A stretch of DNA of 64,000 nt from Leucocoprinus leucothites (taxonomy: Eukaryota > Basidiomycota > Agaricomycetes > Agaricales > Agaricaceae), in assembly GCA_013368445.1 (NCBI GenBank), contig JAACJO010000004.1:1922001-1986000 (forward strand), read 5' to 3'. The first letter of the stretch is position 1, and each line of letters starts with the position of its first letter. Made by a program: the position numbers and the translations under genes. Shown here piece after piece: positions 12,777 to 24,840 of the stretch. Under the pieces are notes generated by a model. That model was not told where the DNA came from. It ran no database searches and worked only from the letters and a program-made list of their open reading frames with translations.

Positions 12777-14156
12777 TCATATGACATTTCCCTTGACATC
12801 GTTCATACTTGCACGATCCCCTCCGGTAGATTCCACCAAACTAGTGTTTTCCGATATGTGGTGGGACGTAACACGAATCTGTTCCAAAGCTTCTGCTGTT
12901 ACAACCCTTCCCGAATCACTGAGCAAGAATTCGTAAAGCATAGCAGCAACAAGCATTGCAGGAATGTTTGTTAATGCGGAAATGGCAGCAAACCTTCCTC
13001 CTGATGCTGTTTGACGGAATTCATCACCAGAAAGATAAAGCTACAAATATCTTCACATACCAGCCTGTCCCCATATCGTTATAACCCACAGGCGACTCCC
13101 AATATCCCTAGCCGAATTCAGCGCTGCGCCTGCGGATCCGAACCCCCATATTGTGACACCGCTATAAGCTAAATTAGACCTCCTCATGAGATCGGTTATT
13201 CCACCAGAAACTCACTATGCAAGCCCCGAAAAGAAGGGTGAAACCACTGGGGTCACTATGCTATTCGAGGGATCAATTGAGGCCCAGTACACAATTCCAA
13301 CGAATACACTCTTTAGGGATTTCAGTTGCACGCCTCGGACTCGACGTCGTAATGAACCTCACCGATACCCATTCATTCAAGAATGCTGCCCCAAGAGACT
13401 GGCCTTTTGGGAGATAGAAAGCAAACATTCCTGCGGGACCTCCAGAAGTGAATAAAGTCTGCTCTAGGGTTCCCCCTTCACGTAAGATATCCTCGAATCG
13501 TTCAATGAGGAACCGATATTGATAATAAACAAACATGCAAGCTATGTATCCCCCAAGGATCTGCGCAACAAGATATCTGGTGGTGTGATCAGGATAATTT
13601 CTGGTTGAATGGCATGCTACCGGGGAATCATTAAACTTACTTCAAGGCTTTCACTTTTGGGAAACCCCTGAACACACAGTGTGCTATGGTGAAGCTTGGA
13701 TTGAAATGTCCCGCGGATGTTCCCCCGCATACTCCGACGGCAAATGCTATACCAAACGTCACAGCGAGACCAGCTTGGAGGCTGGCTATATCCGAAATTT
13801 GAGCAGAACGGTCACTAAAAGAGTTCCTGCCAGACTTACATCCCAAGACAGGTTGGCCAGTGACAATTGCCTCTACCTTGTTTATCGCGCATCCAACACC
13901 TCGCGAAATGATGATTTCTTGAGTAAGTAAGCACCTTATGAGACTACTTACCCAAATAAACGAACATGAAACACCCTAGCTATTTACTCGTTAAAGCTCG
14001 CTTGATTAGATTGACATTTTTGAAACGCACCATCTCTGCAAACAACTCCATTAACCAGGACAATTGTCTCCTGTTGCGACGCAGCTCCAGTCCATCAAGA
14101 ATACGGGATCGTTTTTGAATGTCTCGTAAATATACAGTCGGGACTGCAGAGGCCAT
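12777..14156 (-). CDS. Aquaglyceroporin-like MIP channel, copy B (NPS / NSA boxes)
   Basis: Second tandem MIP gene. The ATG at 14154-14156 gives an N-terminus (AVPTVYLRDIQKRSRILDGL) that aligns with copy C (TRNVYLGDLHERPGVFRLW). Exon 1 is 14156-14031 and exon 2 begins at 13979 with LGCFMFVYLG. The first pore box is GTSAGHFNPSFTIAHCVFRG, with NPS instead of NPA. The second is GAALNSARDIGSRLW, the NSARD form common in fungal aquaglyceroporins. The extracellular loop (GGPAGMFAFYLPKGQSLG) and helix 5 (VGIVYWASIDPSN) match the other copies. The stop is TGA at 12777-12779 after a 60-aa tail. The same frame stays open about 80 codons upstream of the chosen start, so a longer N-terminus is possible. 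Confidence 0.85.
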
Positions 14157-15408
14157 AATACCGCTCAGTAGAGGGGCTTCTTGCAAGAAGGCAAGGTTCG
14201 TAGCCGTCCGTAGCCAATCGTTCCCTTCTTGTGCTTTTTCTCGGATTTGCACCGGATGATGGCTCAAAGATTTAATTTTAGACACCTTCCCGCGGACGCC
14301 TTTCCTGATTGAGGCCGGCCGATCTAGCAAAATGCTTCGGTGCCGAATTGATTTCCGCTCATCCACAGATGTCCTTAGTACCCAAAGCTTACTCCACATT
14401 ACTTTTTTGAGAAGATCACCAGGTCCCCTATTTGAAAAATCATTCTAATTAGCTCACTGATGCATCAACGTTCAATGTTGCAACTTTGACTTGAATACTG
14501 ATGTACGGTGACTTTAAGAACCCGACGCATCACTGGCAGGACTCAATTCAGGACCATTTTTATCATAGGTGCTGACACAAGCCATGATAATGGGCGGCGA
14601 ACGCTGAACGTGCGAGGAAGAGGGAAGAACAAACTCTAGATCTTTCGGTGCGCTCAACCAAAGGCGATCAATTCACGATTTGATCAACTCCTCAGCTGCC
14701 CTGGAGCGCCCGGCCTGCATCATATATTCGAGCAAGATTCAGGTTCGACTTTAAACTGTTTAACTCTATGATCAGCTGTATGAATCGGTGCCTTGGGGTA
14801 CTAACCTCAATTATCCTGGACTTTGGCCCTGACAACACCGCTATCACCGTTGGCTCCATTTTTGGTTGACCAAGGCCGGGGCCAAGTTGAGTCAAAACCA
14901 TAGGAGAACAGATATGATGGGATGAGTAGAAGAGTCCACCAGTACCTTTTTTCCTTTCTCTAGAAATAAACTCAATTCATCTGATACTACCGAACTACCG
15001 ACCATCACATCGCTACTTGCCATTATTTATAGGTGGCGGACCCAGGTCTCCTCCGCTCCCGCCCTCCATCATTTGAAACATATTCCAGTGTGGTTCGTTA
15101 CGGATGCGATTCCAACGCAGAGTACATCACGCTTACCGATTGATCAGGAATTAAATTTATCGTTCAACTAGGACAATACGAGTGCTCTGCTATTAGAGCT
15201 GTCATTCCGGTCCCATCGATTCTGTATTGTAATGGTGTTAATCATAATTCACGCATGAGGGTAGCGATCTGCAGTCATAGTGAACCCATGCATAGAACAA
15301 TAAATGAAAGTATTTAAGGTTTATGGATTTAGATTTTACACGCTGTGACCTGTAATCAGGCACATCCACCTTAACCAACGTCTTTCCGTTCTCATGATAT
15401 TTATACTG
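14157..15408. other. Spacer between aquaglyceroporin copies B and C
   Basis: No gene supported. One ATG-initiated minus frame at 14692-14901 (69 codons) has no recognisable motif and contains a possible small intron. The rest is AT-rich. Confidence 0.45.
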
Positions 15409-16864
15409 TCATTCATCTAGCGGGCTATTTTCACCTCCGTTGTTGAGTTTCCGGAGCAACTTCAAATGCGTCGATGCTTGCTTTCCCAGAGTCGTGGTTA
15501 GACTGACGCCCCCGTTCGATGGTGCTGGCATCGGGAGCAAGCGGTGCATCTTTGGAAACAAGTCGCCTGTTACCGTGTACGAGGCGAGCGAACTCCGAAG
15601 CCTGAGAGGTAACAAGCCTGTCTGAGTCTACGAGGAATATTTCATAGAATGCAACTGCGAAGATCGTGGCGGGGATGTTCGTAAGAGCAGCAATGGCAGC
15701 ATATTTGCCTCCACCGGCTATGTAGACAATAGTTTTAGCTGAGGGTTCAAACGTTCATCAATCAGGAAGGAGATTCTCGTACCCTTTAAACCCCAGATCG
15801 ACATCGCCCAAAGGCGCCCACCGACGTCGCGAGCAGAGTTCAGTGCGATTCCGGGAACAGCGAAACTCCAGATAGCAGCGGCACTATTAGGTTCTCGGTC
15901 AGGATAACCTGAGATTATGTTGATATTCGAGAGTCACGTACTAGGCCAGAGCGACACAAGGTGCACCAAGTGCCGGAGTGATGACTATATTAGTGGGATC
16001 CCCGGCAGCCCAGATAACAAGGCCAACAAAGAAGGACTTCATGGTATAAGTTAGCTATTCCACTCAAAACAGGGTGAAATCAGGAAACGTACGCAAACAA
16101 ACTCGTTGAGGAAGATGGATCCGAGGGTCATCCCGGGAGGAAGGTAGAGAGCAAATGCGCCAGGGGGACCATTCGGTGTGAACATGAGTGCCTCTTCACC
16201 AGCAGCGGCCAATCCATCAACCATCTCATGGACGAACGGTCGCCATTGATAGTACACCAGCATACAAGCAAGATAACCGCCGAAGATCTGTGCGACAATG
16301 TACCTGAAGTTGATGGCCCGTCAGCAGATGTTGCCGAACCTTGAGAAGTGATTTCTCACCTGAAGGCCTTCGAGACAGGGAAACCTCTGAATATGACATG
16401 GACAATGGTCACACCCGGATGGAAGTGGCCGCCCGACGTGCCAGCGGCAATCCCGAGAGCGAACAAAATACCAAGGGCATAGGCAAACCCAATCTGGAAT
16501 ATTGCTGTAAAGTGGGCGATGTCAGCGGATCTAGTTGATTGAATGGAGCATAGAACTCACAGGAAACGCCTGCCTGATTCGTGATGCCTCCAAGGATGAA
16601 CCCAAGGGTTGAGCCAACGCCTGTTCAAATGGATGAGATAACCGCGTTTCCTTTGAGCTGGCAGAACTCACCAGGAAAAACGTAGAGGAAGACTCCAAGC
16701 TGTAGAGGTTGTCAGGCAAGCATATAATTGAATTGAGAATGACTGACTGTCTCCGCAAAGCACTCAATCAGCCAATGAACTTCCCTACGATTACGCTGTC
16801 TTTCCCACAGTCTGAAGACACCTGGTCGCTCGTGTAAATCGCCGAGATAAACGTTGCGAGTCAT
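15409..16864 (-). CDS. Aquaglyceroporin-like MIP channel, copy C (HPG / NSA boxes)
   Basis: Third tandem MIP gene, starting at the ATG 16862-16864 (MTRNVYLGDLHERPG). Exons run LGVFLYVFPG, GSTLGFILGGITNQAG, then FQIGFAYALGILFALGIAAG. The first pore box reads TSGGHFHPGVTIVHVIFRG: the Asn and Ala of NPA are replaced by His and Gly. The second box is normal for the family (GIALNSARDVGGRLW). Helix 4 and the loop are YIVAQIFGGYLACMLVYYQ and GPPGAFALYLPPGMTLG; helix 5 is FVGLVIWAAGDPTN. A 70-residue hydrophilic tail ends at TGA 15409-15411. The intron pattern matches copies A and B, so the three arose by tandem duplication. Loss of the first Asn may alter selectivity or abolish water transport. Confidence 0.86.
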
Positions 16865-19305
16865 ACTATCGTCGAGCAAGCTGGGGAGTAAACGTGGAAA
16901 GAACTTCAGATGGAGGGAGGTTAGAGAAACCGTTCCTCGTTGAATGATTTATAGCTGGCATTCAAAAATATGATTTGAACACGGAAAGATCCCATGACAG
17001 TCTTGGCCTTGAGAACCTGAAGTCTGGTGACAGCCCTTTGGAGAAGACATACAGGCATCCAAGGCATCACCCTGTAACACCTCCAACTATATTTCCAACC
17101 GCGGAAAGCCCTGGTGTGCTACTTTTATCTCCAGACGCGGGTGCTATGGTGGCACCACGCTTGAATGTGGATGGATCTCCGTTGGGAGATCTGGAGCTCC
17201 ATGGCTGGAAGAAAGTATTCCATCGAATCGGACCCGCCGGGGCGCCGTTACGCAAGTCAAATTGGAGATCAGGTGGTAAATTGCATTCCTACATTTTGAT
17301 ATTATTGATTTCATCTTGGAGGATTCGGGAAAAGTTCGAGCCTTAGGGGAATAGAGGACAGCCAGGGACAGTCATTGAGGTCTCGTGAAGAGTGCGCCAA
17401 AGGTGCGGGATTAGAAAGGAAGGTGCCGAGGGATAGTGATCGAACACGCCCAACTTCCGAACATTGCTGAAGGCAATCATTTGCGCCACATATTCAGTCC
17501 ATTTACTTCCAATTTACTATGAATACACTGGAAGTGCCAGGATAATCATTTACAGAAGTATACGGAGGAGTAGAGAGCGGCGAAGAGCAAGTTTTCTCGT
17601 CACTGGCGTCAAGTCTTTATAGTGCGTAGGACCGGCTAGAGAGCAGTTGCCGAATACCCGGAGAACGGAAGCGTTCCAGAGACCAATCCAAGGAGCTTTA
17701 TTCTCACAAGTGTCTCCGACAGTGCTTCATCACGATCGCATGACGGGCGGCACCATGTGCTTTGGTGTGGTCTGCGGGGTGTGGGGTGTACGGGTGCGGA
17801 TGTAAGCACTTATTCCAGAATCAAGAAGTGCCTGAGCCTATGGTCTCTTGGGGTTTGCAATTATAAGCGCACAAGACCTGGGAGTACGTGGGCATTGCGT
17901 TTGCTAAACCGATCGATGGGATAAAGTAGATTGACTTGAACCAAGTGTAAGTATGTATTCTCTATAAATTAAGTACTGATACATGATTGACCAAGAAGCA
18001 GGCGAAGCCACACCCTATTTATGTATATAAGTATCAGAGTTGGAGCCTGCAAGAACGGGCGTCAGAACTTAGAAGTCTGTTAGTCTTTGACGTGGAGCCA
18101 CTCCATGACAAAATGATTTCTCGTCATCAACTTCACTCAGTGGGAAAATTGTGCAGGCCGATGTGTATCCAAAAGCACAAAGCTGAAAATGTGTACAGCG
18201 TGTTGAGACACGCTAACCAAGCACTGCTGCGCTTGCTATGTAGTGGGGCAAATGACGAAGTAAGCATAAAGCCGAATGGATAGTTTAGGAACTACTGATG
18301 TCGACTCAGGAGTCAGTTCTCAGAGCTGGCAGTAGTAGTACAACTGGAACTGAGTGACTTATAATTGTCGGGTTGGCAGGCAACTCGGAATGGGTCCATT
18401 CGCCCAACTGTAGAAATCACTAGAAATCACTAGGTGGAGACGACCGAGGACTAATATTGTGACCATACATGAACATCCAGCAAGATTGGGACTCCTAGAG
18501 ACAATCGCAAGACTGAACACCTGCCTCCTTGAGGTGTTTACCTAAGGGGAATTATCATTGAGTCTCCTGAATATCGGGAGTTATGGGAGACGACTCCTAA
18601 ACGGAAAGCCGGTCAAGTGCCAAGTACCTAGTTGTGCCTAGTATGTTTCTAGGTGGGTGTCGGGCGTGTATATTCTCCGACGTGTTAAACGGACTTTGTT
18701 GCATCCAAGCCTCCAGGTCATGAATATGAATTTGCGGCAGAAAGAATCGGTGTCGCAGGCATATTCATGTGCCCAGCACTTCTGGTTACTCTAACAGATC
18801 ACCTGAAGATAGTCGTGGTAGATCTAGGTGCGACAAATGGTAAAACGAGTCTTTAATTGAAAATCCGAGTTGCGATGTACTGGTTAGCCAAGGTTGGTGT
18901 TCGCTGTTGTAATTTGCTTTTAATTCCAGGACATTTTCCCCGACGTCGGTTCAGCGTGGTGAGATCCTCGGGCTCAGAGGGCAAATCTACCATGGAACAC
19001 CGCCGTTTGCTCGTAAAAATTTCAACAGAGTGCTGGGTCAAGTCTAGGAGGGATTCCAGAGGGGTGAGAAATGCCATTCCGCATGTTGAAAAGAAGACGA
19101 GTAATAAGGCCATGCGACAGGGAAGTACACCCAAGTTCAGAGATTCGAGTCGAGAAAGAGAGTTGTCAAATCTAAATTGGTGAACTCGGAATAATGACAT
19201 CGACAGATAAATTCCACGAAATAGCCCTCGACTTCCGCTCGCATCCCTTGAGGCTCCAGAGTGAGTTTGAGTCTGTGAGACAGAATAGTGGGTCCGTTAA
19301 AGGAT
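16865..19305. other. 2.4-kb gene-free stretch
   Basis: I find no exon chain with recognisable protein similarity. Short frames at 16975-17346 (plus) and 17067-17255 (minus) overlap each other and look like chance. A 10-nt unit (agaaatcact) is repeated twice near 18412-18432. A weak inverted arrangement around gagtctcc / gggagacgactcc lies at 18570-18600. No terminal repeats or transposase are seen. Confidence 0.45.
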
Positions 19306-19647
19306 TTACTCGTCTTCGTATCCTTGTACAGGTCTTCGGGGCCGGTTGGGTACTAGAAAGGATCATTAGCCAGAGAACATAAGTAAAGTCGATATTACAC
19401 ACGTGGATATGTGGTTGGAATCATTTCTGAAGGTCTGTAGCCAAAGTACTCCCTGATTGGAGGGATGGTGACGGCCATTACTGGTCCAATTGTCCCGAGG
19501 ACTACCGAGTAGAAAATAACGGGGCTCTCATGTGCCTGACGTTGCTGTAGAGTAGAGTGCTGCATAAATACACGTACCCCAGCAAAGCGAAGGAATACGT
19601 ACAAGATATCGATAGGTCTGACGAATCGGCGACAGCAATGAAGCCAT
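19306..19647 (-). CDS. NADH:ubiquinone oxidoreductase 9.5-kDa subunit-like (NUXM), 77 aa
   Basis: Small accessory subunit of mitochondrial complex I with a single membrane span. Three exons join in frame: 19647-19603 (MASLLSPIRQTYRYL), 19544-19403 (QRQAHESPVIFYSVVLGTIG, then PVMAVTIPPIREYFGYRPSE) and 19352-19306 (PNRPRRPVQGYEDE and TAA). The total is 77 codons, about the length of the fungal subunit. The family signature is a helix ending in GPV, then VPPIR-x-FG, a TYPLP turn, and a C-terminal R-x-x-x-GYED. All are present. The gene is divergent from SART1, with 158 bp between start codons. It is easily missed because of its short exons. Confidence 0.87.
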
Positions 19648-19805
19648 GACAGTGTTGAGTTGTGCGCGGCTAGAAAAGCGGACAACACGGGAACGCTGTT
19701 GATGGCTGATGTATTAGTAAGCATACGTCGTTTATCCAAGTGACTCTACACTAGGCGGTGACTCTCAAGCTTCTCCCAATACCCCACGAGCGCTGATTTT
19801 GCACT
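19648..19805. promoter_or_regulatory. Shared 158-bp divergent promoter NUXM-like / SART1
   Basis: The minus gene starts at 19647 and the plus gene at 19806, so both promoters fit within this interval. No TATA box is obvious, as expected for housekeeping genes. Confidence 0.5.
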
Positions 19806-22698
19806 ATGTCGATGGAAGAAAGCATCAGCCTGGAAGAGACCAACAAGATTCGTATCTCGCTTGGTCTCAAGCCACTGACTGAGGACAAGGCTCCAGCAGA
19901 CGACAAGGAACAGCAGGCAGAAGCAAATTACAAGAAGCAGCGCGAAAGGGAGGCAAAGGAACGAGAATCAAAGTACGTATGACCTCTTTTATTCTACATT
20001 TGCTGATATGTGTTGCTTTCGCTTGTTCTAGGAGGATTGCAGAAGGGATAGCCAAGTGAGTACCTGGTCTTTTCCTGTTGCACAGACACTTCTATGTCCC
20101 TTTGTGGGCTCCATAGGCTATGACCCTGTCGAAGAACAGAGTTCTTATGCAAAATTATTAGGGTACGAAATCGCCGGGAACTTCATGCTTCACTCAAGGG
20201 TGCAACGCTCGGCGATGCAGATGGCGACGGCGATACATTGAAATGGATCAAACGGAGTAAAAAGAGAGAGAAAGAACTGGCGAAGAAGAGGCAAGCAGAG
20301 CTTGAACAAATGGACAAGGCTTTCCAAGAGGAGTATACTGAGCGTGCGTTTCAGTAATTCCACAACCGCATTTTGATTTTAACGTTTCTTTAGGTGATCT
20401 CGAGGGCCTGAAGGTCAGCCATGACTTCGACACGCTGGACGAAGGCGAAGCGCGTATACTTACATTGAAAGATAGCCGTATTCTTGATAATGAAGGTGTG
20501 AACGCTACACTCTCCAACTTTTCAATCCGAGACCTTGACGTATTTTTTTATTTTACAGAGGATGAGCTGCAGAACATTGAGATGGCGGAGGAGGAGCACC
20601 GTCAAAAGAACCAAGAGCTCAAGATCAAACGGCGTGACTACACAGGCTATGACGACGAGGAATTTCAAGAAGGGAACCAAGGCATGAAGCGCTCGATCCT
20701 TGCAAAGTATGACGAGGAGCTGGAGGGTCCTAAGGATTCTGTACGCCGTGATTTCTCTCGCTCATACTGAAACCCCCTCATTTTTTTCACTCCACAGGGT
20801 TTCCGTTTAGGATCGGCAGTAGTGTCAAAGAAAGCCAAGCAAGAGGAAGAGAAGCATTCTGCTGCTGCTGCCGTAAACAAGTCGCTCCTTAGCATAGACT
20901 ACACAAGTCAGTATCTTCTTTCATCCTCTCTGCTACCTGCTCATAGAGATTACATAGAAAACATTGACATCTCCGATTACAGGCAAGCGGGCGAGATTGG
21001 CTTCAAGAAGCCGAAGGTACGTCTGATGCACATATGCGGTTTGACTCGTGGTTAATAATCATATCAGAACAAGAAAAAACGCTCGTCACGGCGAGCACCA
21101 GATGTTTCGGAACTGATAGATGACAGTCAGATGGAGATTGATGAAAAACCAATTATACCCGTTCAACGCGAGCGTGATCTAAACGCCAACTTTGTCGATG
21201 ATGATGACCTACAGGCCGCTCTGGCTCGGTCTCGTCGAGCGAAGCTCAATAGGCCGAAGAAGCTTTCCCCGGAGGAGCTTGCCAAGAAAGGTGTGTTTCC
21301 TATTATGATCAATTTCGTACACAGCTCTAACATCATCTCAGTCGCAGAACAACGTGCCCAGGAGGAAATTGCTTTGACAGCGATAAATGGCATCAAGCTT
21401 GAAGAAATCGAAGCTGGTGACGAAGGCTTGACATTTGACGACACGTCGGAATTCGTTCGTTCTGTTGGGCTGGAACCTACAGTGAAACCCAAGCCAGAAA
21501 CCAAGGAGCATTTGTTACCTCCTGCACGTAGTGATGTCATGAAGCGGTCACCCTCGAGAGATGTGTCCATTGCACCTGGGGATGTGGCCCTAGACGAACT
21601 TGAGACTGGCGAGATCCAAGTAAAGGACGAGGAGAATGATGACTATGATATGGAGATGCTGAATCAGATAGAGGATGCAATTAAGCAGACGGAAGCTGAG
21701 GAAGCTACCGATAGCAAGGATCTTGTCGGGACATCGACTGAACAGACATTCAGTTCAGGCATGGCATCCACCCTCAACATCCTCCGACAACAAGGTATCC
21801 TTGCCCAGCCTGCAGCTGATCTACAGCAACGCGAAAAGGTCCAACTCCAGCGAGACCTCTGGCTTGCAAGTATGCGCCAGCGCGTCGCCCAGAGGGAACT
21901 CGAACGTCTTCAATCTCGCGGTGGAAACAGAGATCAGGCTCAACGAGAATACGAGAACCGCATGCGCGAGCAACACGAAGCGCGCGAGAATCTTGAAATG
22001 TTCAAGGATTACAAACCCGACGTCAACATTGTTTACTACGATGAATTCGGACGGCAGCTGACGCCTAAGGAGGCCTGGAAAGCGCTGTCGCACAAGTTCC
22101 ACGGTAAGGGATCGGGCAAGATGAAGACCGAGAAGCGACTGAAAAAGATTGCCGAGGAAAAGAAGAAGGAAGCGATGGCGAGTGGAGACACCCCTTTGAG
22201 TATGAACAAGGCGTTCCAGCAGCGGCAGGAAAAGATGGGACAAGCTCACTTCGTCCTATCAGTTGGTAATAGGGGGTGAGTATTCTTAATTCTTATTCTT
22301 GTCCCCTGATTGACAGTTTCATCAGTGCCGTTCCCCAAGCTGCCGAGTTTCTTGACGCCCAGCCACTTGCGAAAGGCAAGACGGAAAAGACAAAGAAGAA
22401 AAAGGAGGGAAAAAACGCCCAGATCAAGTCAGAACAGGGTTTCATGACCGTTCCAGCTCCTCAGATACAATCACTGTCCAATGGCGAGAGCCCCGGTCCC
22501 TCCACTTTCATACACAGTGCATCTGGATCACCAGCGCCCAAGCCTGGGTTCTCGCGAATCTCGTCCGCTGCAATCGAAACACCCTCCCAAGGAGGCACTC
22601 CTGTTCCAGGAGAGAGGAGCAAACTCAGTATAGGGTTCGGGGTGAAACGAAAGGCAGTGGAGGAACCACAGAATTCGCCAGATCCAAAGAGACGATAG
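19806..22698 (+). CDS. SNU66: SART1 / Snu66, U4/U6.U5 tri-snRNP component
   Basis: Splicing factor needed for tri-snRNP assembly and spliceosome activation in the nucleus. The ATG at 19806 starts MSMEESISLEETNKIRISLG, the N-terminal SART1 motif (ETNKIRISLGLKPL). Exon 1 ends at 19972; short exons follow: RIAEGIAK, then VRNRRELHASLKGATLGD, LEGLKVSHDFDTLDEGE, FRLGSAVVSKKAKQ, and NIDISDYRQAGEIGFKKPK. Long exons 21070-21288 and 21342-22275 hold VDDDDLQAALARSRRAKL, NIVYYDEFGRQLTPKEAWK and the C-terminal hallmark LSHKFHGKGSGKMKTEKRLK. The last exon ends at TAG 22696-22698 with a basic tail (KRKAVEEP). There are about nine introns. It converges on RNase H2A; the stops are 73 bp apart. Confidence 0.93.
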
Positions 22699-22771
22699 TG
22701 GGACACACTCCTTGTTGAGCCTCCCACACGTTGTGCGGCATCATGGATTGTTTTTGGTATATAGTATGTGT

Positions 22772-23951
22772 TCATAGCGTGCTTAAACTACTTAATTGGA
22801 GATCTTTTGAAACAAGGCAACGGTCTTTGTCCAAACCCTTACCGGTTTCAAAAGCCTTAACCAGAGATGCTTGGCCTTCGTCGGTCCTACGATGTATTCA
22901 GCACCCGCAGCAAATCGTCGTCACAATAACGCACCATTTGACCTTATGAGCATTTTTTTCTAGCAGTAGTTTGACTGTTGTCCACGAAAATCGGACAAGC
23001 CTGGGGAAACCGAATGTTGGTTCAAGATTTCCTTTCAGCCATGCCTGTGTATTCGGATCTGTCCAGTATAATGAATGTTAGAGTCGGAACCATTAATCGA
23101 CAAAGGCACTTGCCGGACGGATACCCTGATCCAAACTGTGTGCTCCACTCGAGTTTACCATTCTCAGGGTTCTCCTCAAAATACCAGCCCTCTATACAGG
23201 CGTCCCTAGTGACTTTCGCTGCCACACTAGCAGCTCCAACGATCTTGAATTTGGCATCCGCTTTTGTCGCGACTGTGAACGCGATACCTGGAAATAGCCC
23301 AGACAGATAGTTCTCGTACGTTGTCGTTGTTCCCAACGCGTCGACATATACCTGTGCGGCACATTGTAATTCCTTTCATCAAATGCAGCCACACATGCGT
23401 ACCTCCGTTAATTCAATACCTCGATCCAGGACCTCTCGAATGAGAAGAACAGTTGCCTCCTGAGATTGCTGGTTCAGATTAGTCGGAGGCTTTCGAATCA
23501 TTCCACTTGATATGGCCTGTGGACTAGCTCATCATGTGATGGAAGATCATTAATGAACGTTCATAAAGCTTACCTGATGACACGGACTGACCATCCGAGA
23601 TTAGAGGGATCCGAGCTGAGTGTTTCGAGCAGCGATGATCTGGTATCAGCATTCAGGGTTTTGGAGTCTAGTTATTGTTGCAGGGAATGAGTGGAAAGTC
23701 ACTTGATGATAGATCATGATGCTACCTGCGAATCCGAGATTATCTAGCTTTTCCTTGTACGCAACGGGGCAATAAGCAACGCCGTACACGAGTGGGCCCA
23801 GTACAGGCCCACGACCAGCTTCATCGACACCGAGTATGTAAGGACCCGCGGCCGTCGGTGTAGGAGAATGATAAGTATAAGATTCAGTAATGGGAACTGA
23901 AGGGTCTGGTGCTGAGGGCACAGCTGCGTTGCTTGATTCTTCGTTACTCAT
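22772..23951 (-). CDS. RNH201: Ribonuclease H2 catalytic subunit A
   Basis: Type 2 RNase H catalytic subunit, which removes ribonucleotides from DNA and degrades RNA:DNA hybrids in the nucleus. The ATG at 23949-23951 opens [18 protein letters not shown]. The first catalytic motif follows as [19 protein letters not shown] (the DEAGRG motif). Later exons give [39 protein letters not shown], then [20 protein letters not shown] with DACIEGW, which are the family's D and K/A-AKVTRD motifs. GSGYPSGK and [11 protein letters not shown] close the catalytic domain. A short last exon after an intron (W then [12 protein letters not shown]) ends at TGA 22772-22774. All main catalytic blocks are intact. 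It is tail-to-tail with SART1. Confidence 0.93.
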
Positions 23952-24416
23952 CCTGCGAGTGGAAGCCTGACAGAAGATGCGTGACATCGAATCGAGGATG
24001 GTAGTGACGTCACACCGGCAATCGAAATATTGACCGAATTGATTTCTCCTTGGGAATATCCCCAAGCGCACCATTGCCTGCGACTCGGTCCCAATCAGCG
24101 ATCTTCCCTTTCAACGTTCACAGCAACCATCGACTTCACGAGTTGTTGTCCATCTCTCAACTTGGTGCTAACAAAATCAAGAAGCACTATTATCATCAAC
24201 TACTACTACATGTTTCATACATTAGGCGATATCCAAAAACGGCCCGGAATTACGATGCTGTGTGTGATACTTGTCGATGGTGAATGCAAAGGATAAGGTT
24301 ACGCTACTGATCTGGTATGCTGTAGATCCTTGTGAGTTTCAATCCCATACTCTGGAATTGCAAACGAACTATACTCACTTGGTCTCGTGCTCAGTATAAG
24401 CGCCCTGTTTGGCTCT
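23952..24416. other. Intergenic gap
   Basis: Promoter side of RNase H2A and 3' side of the small Pro-rich gene. No supported coding sequence. Confidence 0.5.
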
Positions 24417-24757
24417 TCAACGGCTGCCCTGCGTCGAAGTCGACGTTGTTGAAGGCAGCATTGTCGAAGAAGGCACAGTTGAAGGCTGTACTGTCGGAGG
24501 TGGAGCTTGACTGCTACCGACGCCTGGGCCAAAGTTGGTTGTGCCGCTCCCTCCCCTCCTAGCTATAGGCTGGGTGTCCCTCTCAAACGGGACTGGAGGT
24601 AGCTCAGAAGCATTGGGCAATGGAGAGAGCTCAGGGGGCAGGGCTATAACGAATCTGTATCTGACAGGGGGAGGGTTCTAAGAGGGCGACAATTGAGTTG
24701 TCATGTCAGCCAGACAAGTTATGGGCGACATGCAGCGCTGCTCACGGGAGTAGACAT
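24417..24757 (-). CDS. Small Pro/Ser/Thr-rich protein, copy 1, 90 aa
   Basis: Unknown family. A four-codon first exon (24757-24746, MSTP) is followed by a 68-nt intron with GTGAGC donor and TTAG acceptor, then exon 24677-24417. The protein starts NPPPVRYRFVIALPPELSP, becomes Pro-rich, then Gly-rich (ARRGGSGTTNFGPG), and ends in Ser/Thr/Pro repeats (PSTVPSSTMLPSTTSTSTQ). A TATAAAGG box lies about 76-83 bp upstream of the ATG. The core RFVI-x-LPP is shared with another small minus-strand gene 2.1 kb away (26607-26858). The pair is better evidence for reality than either alone. No secretion signal is evident. Confidence 0.5.
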
Positions 24758-24832
24758 GTTCGGTGGCGGCAGAGTATAATGCAGTTTACTGGAACTTGAA
24801 ACTAAAATGCCACATCTATTCCACCCCACCCC

Positions 24833-24840
24833 CCTTTATA
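24833..24840 (-). promoter_or_regulatory. TATA box of small Pro-rich gene copy 1
   Basis: TATAAAGG on the minus strand, about 80 bp upstream of the proposed ATG at 24757. Confidence 0.5.

Noticed and set aside
16865..19305. Mobile element remnant in the gene-free region
   Set aside because: No transposase, reverse transcriptase, terminal repeats or target-site duplication could be found by eye.
21163..22249. Minus-strand frames of 135 and 142 codons
   Set aside because: They are antisense to SART1, whose plus-strand frame carries family motifs.
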